The translations under genes and the position numbers were made by a program. A model generated the notes under the pieces. It had not been told where the DNA came from. It saw only the letters and a program-made list of their open reading frames with translations, and searched no databases. From NCBI RefSeq assembly GCF_017427765.1, contig NZ_JAFRSC010000014.1:19357-83356 (forward strand): a stretch of 64,000 nt of DNA. Direction: 5' to 3'. The DNA comes from Methanobrevibacter sp. (GTDB taxonomy: Archaea; Methanobacteriota; Methanobacteria; Methanobacteriales; Methanobacteriaceae). Shown here piece by piece: positions 1 through 8,577 of the stretch (position 1 is the first letter of the stretch; every line of letters starts with the position of its first letter).

Positions 1-628
1 GGACTTTTATGACTATTTTGACATAGACGATGAACATATAGGATTTGTAATTGGGGATGTCAGCGGAAAAGGAATCCCTGCAACATTATTTATGGTTAAG
101 ACCATGTATCTGATTAGAAATCACAGTAAATCCCACGATAATCTTAAGGAATTTTATGAAACTGTCAATGATTTATCCTGTCAAAGGAATGAAGAAAATT
201 TATTTATCACATCATGGTTTGGAAAATTAAATATAAAGACCGGAAAACTAAGTTTTGTAAATTCAGGTCATGAAAAACCATTGATTAAAGAAAAAAACAA
301 AAATTTTGAATATTTGGATACCAATCCCAATTCTGTTTTGGGACTAATGGATGGAATGACATATGACGATCAGGAATTAAGTTTAAACCCAGGAGATTCA
401 ATATTTTTATATACTGATGGAATTACAAATGCAAATAATAACTATGAGGGATTCTTTGGTAGTGACCGTTTAAAAGAAACTATAAATAAATATGAAAATG
501 AAAATCCAAATGTAATACTCGAAAAAATTAAGAATGAAGTATATGAATACTGCAATAATGAAACTCAATTTGATGATATGGCAATGTTAATAATCAGATA
601 TAATGGATGTGAGAATAATGGAAAATAA
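1..628 (+). CDS. SpoIIE/RsbU-type PP2C phosphatase, C-terminal part (5' end outside window)
   Basis: The reading frame is open from base 2, so the start lies upstream of the window. The visible part is the metal-dependent PP2C catalytic domain of the SpoIIE/RsbU family: a DFYDYF metal-binding segment, GDVSGKG, a SGHEKPL segment, YTDGITNA, and a terminal QFDDMAML, the usual order of acidic metal ligands. Such enzymes dephosphorylate Ser/Thr on partner-switching regulators in bacteria; the archaeal targets are not known. It overlaps the start of the next gene, which carries a closely similar domain, so the two look like a tandem duplication. Family call is firm; substrate unknown. Confidence 0.85.
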   Translation, partial: DFYDYFDIDDEHIGFVIGDVSGKGIPATLFMVKTMYLIRNHSKSHDNLKEFYETVNDLSCQRNEENLFITSWFGKLNIKTGKLSFVNSGHEKPLIKEKNKNFEYLDTNPNSVLGLMDGMTYDDQELSLNPGDSIFLYTDGITNANNNYEGFFGSDRLKETINKYENENPNVILEKIKNEVYEYCNNETQFDDMAMLIIRYNGCENNGK

Positions 629-2493
629 AATGGAACTTTTTAAATCAAGGAAATTTATTGTATTATTCTCAATTGTTTTAACTACAATTCTTTTTGGGCT
701 CTCCAGAATTTTCCCCCAATTGGGTGACGTTCATATAATAATGCTCCCAGTTTTAAGTTTAATTTTAGGGCCTTTTGCAATTTTAGGATTTGCACTGATG
801 GAATTTATTTATTTGATGATATCCCATCCAGAATCCATTTTATTAAATTTATTAATTGTATTCATCTTTTTTATCAGCAATTTTGCGATATGGAAATTGT
901 GGTACTCAATTATGAATAAAAATGGATTGGAAAGTCCGAATTTTCCAGGATTATATAATTTAATTAAATTATTCATCATATTCTCACTATATGCCATAAT
1001 GATATTGATTTTCTTTGATTTTATCAGTGCAGGAGTAATAAACTATGAGTTTAAATTTGATTTTATTTCAACAATATTCAGTTTCTTTATTGTTATAATA
1101 TTCACATATGTTATTAATTACTTCGAAATACCAATGTATATTCCAAGAATACAATTTAAACAGTTTTTACCTAAAAAAAATATATCCTATTTTTTTAATA
1201 TTGTTCTTCACTATAGGATTAATTCAAACATTTTTCCTAGATTCCAATTATGACATATTAATGTTAGTCATCACAATATTTCTTATAATCTATTTATTAA
1301 AACCATATGATGGTGATATTTTCAAAATTAAACACAATACTGTACCAAACGTATTTTCAAAAGTAAATATTTCCATAGTATTGATAATCTTGATTATCTC
1401 AATTATTACAGTAATTATGGATTACATTTTGGGTTTGGGCTACAGTGAAAGTTATTTAAATATCGCCAGAACTACCATGTTTTTATTTATCATAATATCA
1501 ATTCCACTAGTGTTTTACTTATATTACTTAGAAAAAAATGTAACAGAACCATTGAATAAGGTATCTGAAATCATAACTGAAGGTATTACAACAATTGAAG
1601 ACCATTCAAAACATGTGGAAAAATTGGAAAAAATCAAGGTAAATAACGAAATAAGAATACTGATTGATTCATTGCGAGACATGGAATATGATGTAGTAAA
1701 ACATGCACAAAACTTGAGAAAGGTAACCTCTGAAAAAGAAAGATATGAAACTGAACTGAAATTGGCCAGCGACATTCAAAATTCAATGATTCCAAAAGAT
1801 TTTGAAGAATTCCATGATAAATTTAGTGAAAACAGAGATAAGTTTGAACTTTGGGGAATAATGAAAGCTGCCCGTCAGGTAGGGGGAGACTTTTACGATT
1901 ATTTCCAAATAGATGAAGACAATATAGGATTTGTAATTGGAGATGTCAGCGGAAAAGGAATATCAGCCGCATTAATAATGGTTAAAGCAATGACATTAAT
2001 TCAGGATTATACAAAGCAGTATAATGATTTATCAAAAGCATTTTATAAAACAAATAATGATCTTTATGAAGAGAATGTGGATGATCATTTTGTTACCTGC
2101 TGGCTTGGAAAAATTAATATGAAAAGCAACGAATTGTCATTTGTTAATGCAGGCCATAATTCTCCATTAATTAAATTAAACAATAATGATTTTGAATATA
2201 TGGATGTTAAACCAGGATTAGTATTGGCAGCCATGGAAGATACGGATTATAAAACCCATACTATCTCATTTAAAAAAGATGACACAATATTTTTATATAC
2301 TGATGGTGTGACAGAAGCCAATGAGGATTATAAAGAATTTTATGGTGAGGAAAGACTAAAAAATATTATAAATAAACACAAAAACGATAATGTTAATAAT
2401 ATAATAGAATCCATAAAAGAGGACATTAAAGAATTCTGCAATTATGAAGAACAATTTGACGACACAACAATGTTTATTATCAGAGCAAAATAA
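603..2493 (+). pseudogene. Membrane-anchored SpoIIE/RsbU phosphatase, frameshifted at an A8 run
   Basis: Two overlapping frames make one protein. Frame A (603-1253) encodes about five hydrophobic helices; frame B (open through 1108-2493) continues with four more helices, a HAMP-like linker, a short coiled coil and a complete PP2C domain (GGDFYDYF, GDVSGKG, GHNSPL, YTDGVTEA, QFDDTTM). The frames join in the run of eight A at 1173-1180; dropping one A gives one protein of about 629 residues. The 3' frame alone could still make a shorter phosphatase. Starts at 603 or 618 overlap the end of the upstream gene. The shift may be a sequencing error, phase variation or decay. All catalytic acidic residues are intact, which speaks against old decay. 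Confidence 0.75.
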
Positions 2494-2552
2494 GAGGATG
2501 GGTTTTATTTAATCAAAATAAAAATCATTCCCTAATAGTTTAAAATTAAAGC

Positions 2553-2564
2553 TCACGGCCGTGA
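2553..2564. promoter_or_regulatory. GC-rich 12-bp perfect palindrome in the gap before the MFS pseudogene
   Basis: The sequence TCACGGCCGTGA is a perfect palindrome in an otherwise very AT-rich gap between the phosphatase and the transporter remnant. It could be an operator half-site pair or a chance restriction-site-like sequence. No protein is assigned to it. Confidence 0.3.
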
Positions 2565-2705
2565 ATTTCATTCCGTATTCATGGATTTTTTAGATTTGAT
2601 GTCAACATTTGTATTTCTTTAAGAAAGTAGTTATATGAATATTGTTTCATTTTTAAACACTTTGATAAAAGATTAAATAGAAATTTAATATAATATTTAA
2701 ATATC

Positions 2706-4072
2706 ATGATAAAAGAAGTTGAAGATAAATGGGTTATGGTACTTGGATGCCTATTGTTATTTTGAGTTCAATTTATAGCCAACATGGTTACGGTAGCACT
2801 TCCCACAATAGCATCGGATTTACATTTGACTGTTGAAATGTTAAATGCTATAAATTTAGTTTTTTTAATAACGTCCGTATCTTTGATGTTACCATTAGGA
2901 AAATATGTTTCGAAATATGGGATTGGAAGATATCTTAAATATGGTATTGTATTAATGACAGTTGGCCTGTTGCTTTCAGCTTTCTCAACCGATATTAATG
3001 CCCTTTTACTTTCCCGAATTCTTCAAGGAGTTGCAACTGCAATCATTAATGGGGCAATGTATGTCATTGTTGCAATACAGCTCCCTTCAGACAAGTTAGG
3101 TTATGCCTTAGGAATAATGGGGTCCTGCGGATATATGGGATTATGCCTATCAAATACCGTATCAGGATTGGTTGTATATTATCTATCTTGGAGGGCGGTT
3201 TTCCTGATATTAATTCCAGTTTATATTGCCACATTATTGATATTAATCAAATTGGATAAGGAGTGGCGGACTGAGGATGTAAAAGAAATAGATAACATTG
3301 GCTCTCTTCTTTATGCTCTTTTTATGGGACTGTTCTTGTATGGTATTGTCAGATTAGATAATAATAATATTTTCATTTTAATTATCTCTTTTATTATTTT
3401 AATCATGTTTTTAAGAGTTGAAAAGAATAAAGAACATCCAGTATACAATTTAGGACTTTTAAAAAATTTTAAATATGTCTTGGGTAATTATTCGCATTTG
3501 TAATGTATTTCATGACATTCATAGCATCATATATTCTGAATTTCTATTTACAAAATGCTTTAGGATATGATGCTCGTTTTACAGGACTATTTTTACTTGC
3601 AACACCTCTTGCAGTAGTATTTGTTTCATATTTTGCCGGAAAACTGTCTGATAAAAGAGATGAACGTACGATTTCAGCAATTGCTTTAACATTCATTTTA
3701 ATCAATGTTGTAATATTGTTTTTCATGGATTCTGTCCCAATTTATGTTCTGTTACTTGCATGTGTCCTCCAGGGAATTGGTCATGGATTGTTCTCATCAC
3801 CTAACAATCGTTTTGTATTAACAATTGTCGATCAAAAAGAATTGTCAGATGCATCAACAATGCTGTCCACAAGCAAGGATGTTGGAAAAAGCATGAGTCT
3901 TTCACTATTTTCCATAATTTGTGGTTTTATTTTGGGAACATCAAAAGCCCTTGAAAAGAATATTCCTTCATTCATAACTTCATCTAAAATTATGCTCGGA
4001 ATGGTTATATTTTTAGGAATATCTTCAATAATATCATTGGCTTTAAGTAAACTTAAAGACAAACCAGTGTAG
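2706..4072 (+). pseudogene. MFS multidrug transporter (DHA2-like), disrupted by a stop and a frameshift
   Basis: The natural start is the ATG at 2706, directly after an AT-rich promoter-like stretch. After 19 codons there is an in-frame TGA at 2763-2765, right where the first transmembrane helix runs into the conserved family motif NMVTVALPTIA. The frame continues to 3503, where a missing base near 3493 moves the rest into another frame (3503-4072, with in-frame residues AFV just upstream). Together the pieces give a 14-helix drug:proton antiporter of about 455 residues. Two independent lesions make a sequencing error less likely than real decay. No selenocysteine or other TGA recoding signal is evident. 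Confidence 0.85.
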
Positions 4073-4149
4073 TTCTGGTTTAAGTTAAATCTCTTTGGCT
4101 TAAAGAAACCGAAAAATTCTTGCACAAATGTTAAAAGTAGTATATGATG

Positions 4150-6075
4150 TTAGAATTTTTCTAAAATTCTTGCATATACTGCTTTTAAGTCATCATCTGA
4201 TTTTTCATATATTCTTTTTAGAATCAATTCGGGAGTACTTTTTGCAAGGAAATTCATTTTAGGTGTTCTATCGACAATTAAATTGTAATTTTCATCTAAT
4301 CCTTTAGCTTCAATACCATCTACACGAATGTCGGTGTAGTTCATCAGCTCTCTTGCCATGTGGGTTACGATAATTCCATAGGAATTGGATTCTTTAATCA
4401 TATCTATGAATGTGGATATGATTTTAACTGCAGCATCAAGTTCTGTTATTCCTTCAAGTTCATCTAAAAGTACTAACTTTTCACTATTTGTGGTGACGAT
4501 TGGTATGAACACATTTAAGAATGATTCGAATGCTCCTGCATCAAGTGATCTTTTTTTAGAGAAATGATAAATTTCATCAAATAACTTTATTTCTGCTTTG
4601 GTGGCACTTACCGGAAGTCCCATTTGAGCCATTATTGAAATCTGTGTCAGTGTTTCAAGAAGGGTTGTTTTACCTCCGCTGTTTGCTCCGGTTAAAAGTG
4701 CTATGTTTTCATCTTTTGTCAGCTGGTAATCAACACTTTGAACATAGTCTTTATCTCTTTTAAGTGCCAGTTCTAAGTGCAGTGCTCCGTTAAGTTTTAT
4801 TTCATCTGTGAAATCTGGTCTGCATAAATCGTATTCGTATGCAAAACTGCCCAAACTGAATTCATAATCAAATTTAATTGCATCTTCAACTTCTGCAATT
4901 GCTCTATTTTTAATTGAGTTTAACTCGATAGCAGCACTTTTTTTAATATCAAAAATATCATTTTCTTTTTTAGAAGACTGTTCAAGGGTCACTCTTTGGA
5001 TTTCTGTTTCATCAATTTGTATAGGGTATGTTCGCAAAAACGGATCAAAACTTAATCCTGTCTTTTCACGAATAATTTCTTTTCGTTTACTGATAATGTC
5101 GTCAAATATTTTACTTATCTTTGGAGGGAAGTTATTGTTTAATAGGTTCAGGATTTCATCTCCTTCAAGGTCAACCTTCTTAATTGATTTTTCCAACTCA
5201 TCATCCATATCATCTTTTAGAGAATTCACAAGTTCTTCAATATTCACTTCCCTTTTATCAATGATGTTCAGCTCATCAATGATTGGAATAATTTCACCTA
5301 AAACACTTTCCTTGTTTCTGATTTTTTGTATTTCATGAACTCTTAAAAACAAATCTTTGTTTTGTATGAAAAAATTAATTATTTTTTCAGGAACAATTTC
5401 ATAGTCATTTTCCTCAATATTAATCATTACAAGGTTAGGCATACCTTCAAAATCAAGAATTCCCTGTGAATAAACATAAAATACCAAATCATAATTCATC
5501 ATTTCTTCCTGAAGCAATGGTGAATCGCTGGCAGTAATTATTGGATAATATTGATTTAGTCCCAAGTCTGTTAGGTATGCATTGTCTTCTTCTCTTTCCA
5601 CCAAAATGGCTTTACTTGGATCATATTCTGGTTTGGCTTGTTCAACTTCTTTAAGATTTTTCATCAGTCCTCTTAACTTAATTATTGGAAGTTGTGAGAC
5701 ATGCTCTTTAGCATTCATTACAAAATCAAGCTGTGAGTTAATTTTTTCAACATCTTTTGAAGGAGAAAGCAGTAAAATCCTATTTTTGGAATATGTTGTG
5801 TTTGAATATGACAATATCTTATTTATGATGTCTTCATAAATTTCCATTGCTCTGTCGCTTTTGATAAATTCATATTCCGGATTGTTCAATAGTTGATTCA
5901 TTATTTCAATAGCTTTTCTTTGGCTTATACCTTCAATATTTGCTATTTTTTCCACATCAACATTATCAACTATTTTTTGGAGTTCTTCTTCTCCGCCAAC
6001 GCTGTTGATAATTTTTTCAGAGATTTTATCTCCTATTCCTTTTATATTCTGCAATGTTATTTTTTCCCCTTTCAT
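4150..6075 (-). CDS. MutS2-like ATPase with N-terminal helix-hairpin-helix
   Basis: About 641 residues. The N-terminus has two helix-hairpin-helix-like repeats (IKGIGDKISEKI and IEGISQRKAIEI), which usually bind DNA. The C-terminal half is the MutS ABC-type ATPase: Walker A GANSGGKTT near residue 460, Walker B LVLLDELE near residue 537, and a VTHM switch histidine. There is no mismatch-recognition domain and no C-terminal Smr nuclease domain, so it is an archaeal MutS2-type protein, not canonical MutS. Likely role is DNA junction processing or control of recombination, by family inference only. An upstream TTG at 6084 is in frame, but the ATG at 6075 is preferred. It lies downstream of the two U32 genes on the same strand. 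Confidence 0.85.
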   Translation of the reverse strand: MKGEKITLQNIKGIGDKISEKIINSVGGEEELQKIVDNVDVEKIANIEGISQRKAIEIMNQLLNNPEYEFIKSDRAMEIYEDIINKILSYSNTTYSKNRILLLSPSKDVEKINSQLDFVMNAKEHVSQLPIIKLRGLMKNLKEVEQAKPEYDPSKAILVEREEDNAYLTDLGLNQYYPIITASDSPLLQEEMMNYDLVFYVYSQGILDFEGMPNLVMINIEENDYEIVPEKIINFFIQNKDLFLRVHEIQKIRNKESVLGEIIPIIDELNIIDKREVNIEELVNSLKDDMDDELEKSIKKVDLEGDEILNLLNNNFPPKISKIFDDIISKRKEIIREKTGLSFDPFLRTYPIQIDETEIQRVTLEQSSKKENDIFDIKKSAAIELNSIKNRAIAEVEDAIKFDYEFSLGSFAYEYDLCRPDFTDEIKLNGALHLELALKRDKDYVQSVDYQLTKDENIALLTGANSGGKTTLLETLTQISIMAQMGLPVSATKAEIKLFDEIYHFSKKRSLDAGAFESFLNVFIPIVTTNSEKLVLLDELEGITELDAAVKIISTFIDMIKESNSYGIIVTHMARELMNYTDIRVDGIEAKGLDENYNLIVDRTPKMNFLAKSTPELILKRIYEKSDDDLKAVYARILEKF

Positions 6076-6156
6076 ATTTACCAAACCCTTTTTGTAAATA
6101 TAGTATTTATTTTAATATATATTCGATATTGCCGAGAGAGCATTTGAAAAGTAATC

Positions 6157-8577
6157 TTAATAGTTGGCAGTTGTATTTTTAGGACTGATTTTTAAAAGTT
6201 CTTTTTCATCAATTGTACCTTTAAGAGCATTTTTATAAATATCAATCATTTTGATGTAGGTGTCATTTTTATATCGTCCGTCAATTGCAAAATTAGTGTA
6301 TCCCAGTTCTTTTAGGTGATTAATTTGGGATAATAATGAAAGTTCGCTGTCGCTGAATATGATTAGTTCCTCTTCGGATATACTTTTGTGAACTGCAAAT
6401 CTGTTGTTTTTCCAATCAATTAAGTAGTTTTTATATTTGCTTTTAAGTTCGCTACCATAAAGAAGTGGATATCTTGTTTTCATAAGTTCAACAGATCCTT
6501 GAACTATCAATTCAACTTTTTCAGGATTTCTGCAGTGTTTTATGATGTTTTCATAGTCAGTTTTGCGAAGTTCCGGAGATACTGTTAATATTGTGTAATT
6601 TTCAAGGCTATTTATTGACACGTTGTTGGTAATATTCATGGAATGGGGTCCGTATTCTGAATTGAAATTATTGCTCATAACGGGAATGGAATAGTTCATC
6701 TTGTTTAATATTCCTTTTACCTTATTTAATACTCTTATTAATTTGTCATGGGCAATATCCGGCCATTTCCATATTAATTCATAGTCTTTTTCATATGAAA
6801 TCTCATAAGCTTTTTTAATAAAGTTAATCATGTAATTAATGTTGTAGTTGGGTCTATTTGAAATATCTAATGTGTCATCTTTGGGAGGAATTTCCAGATA
6901 AACCCTTTTAACACCACTGATATTTTTTAAATGATTCAAATTATTTGTATAAAAGGAAATGTTGATGTCATTGTCTTTTGATGTGTTTTCAAATTTCTTT
7001 AAAGTAATTTTTTTGGCTTTATTTTTGTGGGATGAAATGACTTCATTTTCCAAACTTTCAAATAAATTCCGTCTAAGCTCATTAATTTTACTTATTGGAA
7101 TGAATAGTGTTCCGTCATAGTTAATGTTGATTTGTGTAATCTGAAATGGATAATTATCCACTTTTGAAAGTTGTTTTTTAATTGTATCTGAATCTACGGT
7201 TCGTTTAATAGGTTTTTCAAAAGGAGTATTTCCTCTCACTTCACACTCAATTGTTTTATGGTTGTTAAGTGTTAGCCGACCTTTAAGATTTGGAAACTTG
7301 TTTTTTAGAGAAAACGTTAAAATCAGTTTGGATTTAATGTAACTTGTTGATTTAGTTTCAATTTCTTTAACTTTTTTATTCAAGTTATTTTTCTTTGTTA
7401 GGTATACTGCAGATTCATTTAAATTAAAATCAGCTTTTTTGTTTTGCCAGACTTTTTTAATAATTAACACTTTATTTTTACGAGTCAAATCCCTAACTGG
7501 TTTGTTTTTACCGTTTTTGAAGTGATTGACTGTAGTTATTATAGGGTCCTGGGATATTTCAAATCCATAATCCTTATCATTTTTTACAATCAGTAACCCG
7601 TCGCCCCTTTCGGGAATGGTGTTAACTGAATCGTCTATTCTAATTGCAAGTTGATTTTTCTTACTTTCAACAACTTTTCCAATTTTTAGACCGATGTGGC
7701 CTGGGCGTATGCTTCTTTTTGAAGTGTTATTAAATTGCCCTTGGCTGAAACCTCTGTTGAAAACTAGGTTAATTTCTTCTGTGCGGATTTCCTTTCCGCT
7801 TTTTAGTTTATTCAAAGCTTTTCGGTAATTGCTCACTACAATAGCCAGGTATTCTTTTGACCTCATTCTACCTTCAATTTTAATGCAGCTGACATTTAAC
7901 TCTGATATTTCTTTCAGTTGGTCAAATAAGCTCAAATCGCAAGGGGATAAATAGTAATCTTCTTTATCAATGCCATGAATTTTGTATTTTTGCCTGCATG
8001 GTTGGGCACAGGTTCCTCTGTTTCCACTACGCCCTCCCTTAAAGCTGCTCATCAGGCATTGGCCGGAATAAGAATAGCATAGTGCGCCATGAGCAAATAT
8101 TTCAAGTTCCATATTTGTTTTAAGATTTTTAATCTCTTCTTTTCTCATCTCACGTGGAAGAACAACTCTTTTAATCCCTTTACTTTCAAGATAATTTAAT
8201 TTCAATTGGTTTTCACAGGTCATCTGTGTTGAAGCGTGAATTTTTAAGTTGGGCAAATGTTCGTTAATCAGCTCAACTAATCCCAAATCCTGAACTAAAA
8301 CGGCATCTGCTCCGATTGCATATAGCTTTGAAAGATAATTTATCACGTTTTCAAGTTCATTCTCTTTAATTAGGGTATTGACGGTGACATAAACCTTAAC
8401 ATTGTGCATGTGGGCAATGTTTACTGCTTCGGCAATTTCATCTAATGTGAAGTTTTCAGCAAACTTTCTTGCCCCATAATTTTTTCCGGATAAGTAAACT
8501 GAGCTGGCCCCTGCATTAATTGCCACTTTGAGATGATCCATTGAGCCAACGGGAGCAAGCAATTCAGGAATTCTCAT
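6157..8577 (-). CDS. U32 family protein with DUF3656-like C-terminus (copy 1)
   Basis: 806 residues. The N-terminal half is the U32 TIM-barrel domain, starting with PELLAPVGSMDHL and carrying the signature CYSYSGQCLMSS near residue 165 and TCAQPC about 20 residues later. These cysteines match the iron-sulfur ligands of U32 proteins such as RlhA, TrhP and UbiU/UbiV, which hydroxylate RNA bases or ubiquinone precursors and are not proven proteases. The long C-terminal half resembles the DUF3656 part of RlhA. An RNA hydroxylation role is therefore a reasonable inference. The start ATG overlaps the end of the upstream paralogue by 14 nt, so the pair is almost certainly co-translated. Confidence 0.85.
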   Translation of the reverse strand: MRIPELLAPVGSMDHLKVAINAGASSVYLSGKNYGARKFAENFTLDEIAEAVNIAHMHNVKVYVTVNTLIKENELENVINYLSKLYAIGADAVLVQDLGLVELINEHLPNLKIHASTQMTCENQLKLNYLESKGIKRVVLPREMRKEEIKNLKTNMELEIFAHGALCYSYSGQCLMSSFKGGRSGNRGTCAQPCRQKYKIHGIDKEDYYLSPCDLSLFDQLKEISELNVSCIKIEGRMRSKEYLAIVVSNYRKALNKLKSGKEIRTEEINLVFNRGFSQGQFNNTSKRSIRPGHIGLKIGKVVESKKNQLAIRIDDSVNTIPERGDGLLIVKNDKDYGFEISQDPIITTVNHFKNGKNKPVRDLTRKNKVLIIKKVWQNKKADFNLNESAVYLTKKNNLNKKVKEIETKSTSYIKSKLILTFSLKNKFPNLKGRLTLNNHKTIECEVRGNTPFEKPIKRTVDSDTIKKQLSKVDNYPFQITQININYDGTLFIPISKINELRRNLFESLENEVISSHKNKAKKITLKKFENTSKDNDINISFYTNNLNHLKNISGVKRVYLEIPPKDDTLDISNRPNYNINYMINFIKKAYEISYEKDYELIWKWPDIAHDKLIRVLNKVKGILNKMNYSIPVMSNNFNSEYGPHSMNITNNVSINSLENYTILTVSPELRKTDYENIIKHCRNPEKVELIVQGSVELMKTRYPLLYGSELKSKYKNYLIDWKNNRFAVHKSISEEELIIFSDSELSLLSQINHLKELGYTNFAIDGRYKNDTYIKMIDIYKNALKGTIDEKELLKISPKNTTANY

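Noticed and set aside
2763..2765. In-frame TGA as a recoded codon (selenocysteine or tryptophan)
   Set aside because: No selenocysteine element is evident after it, the family does not use selenocysteine there, and a second frameshift in the same gene supports plain decay.
2754..2820. Treating the MFS fragments as two separate small transporters
   Set aside because: Both fragments fit one DHA2 protein end to end, and the second fragment has no own ribosome binding site.
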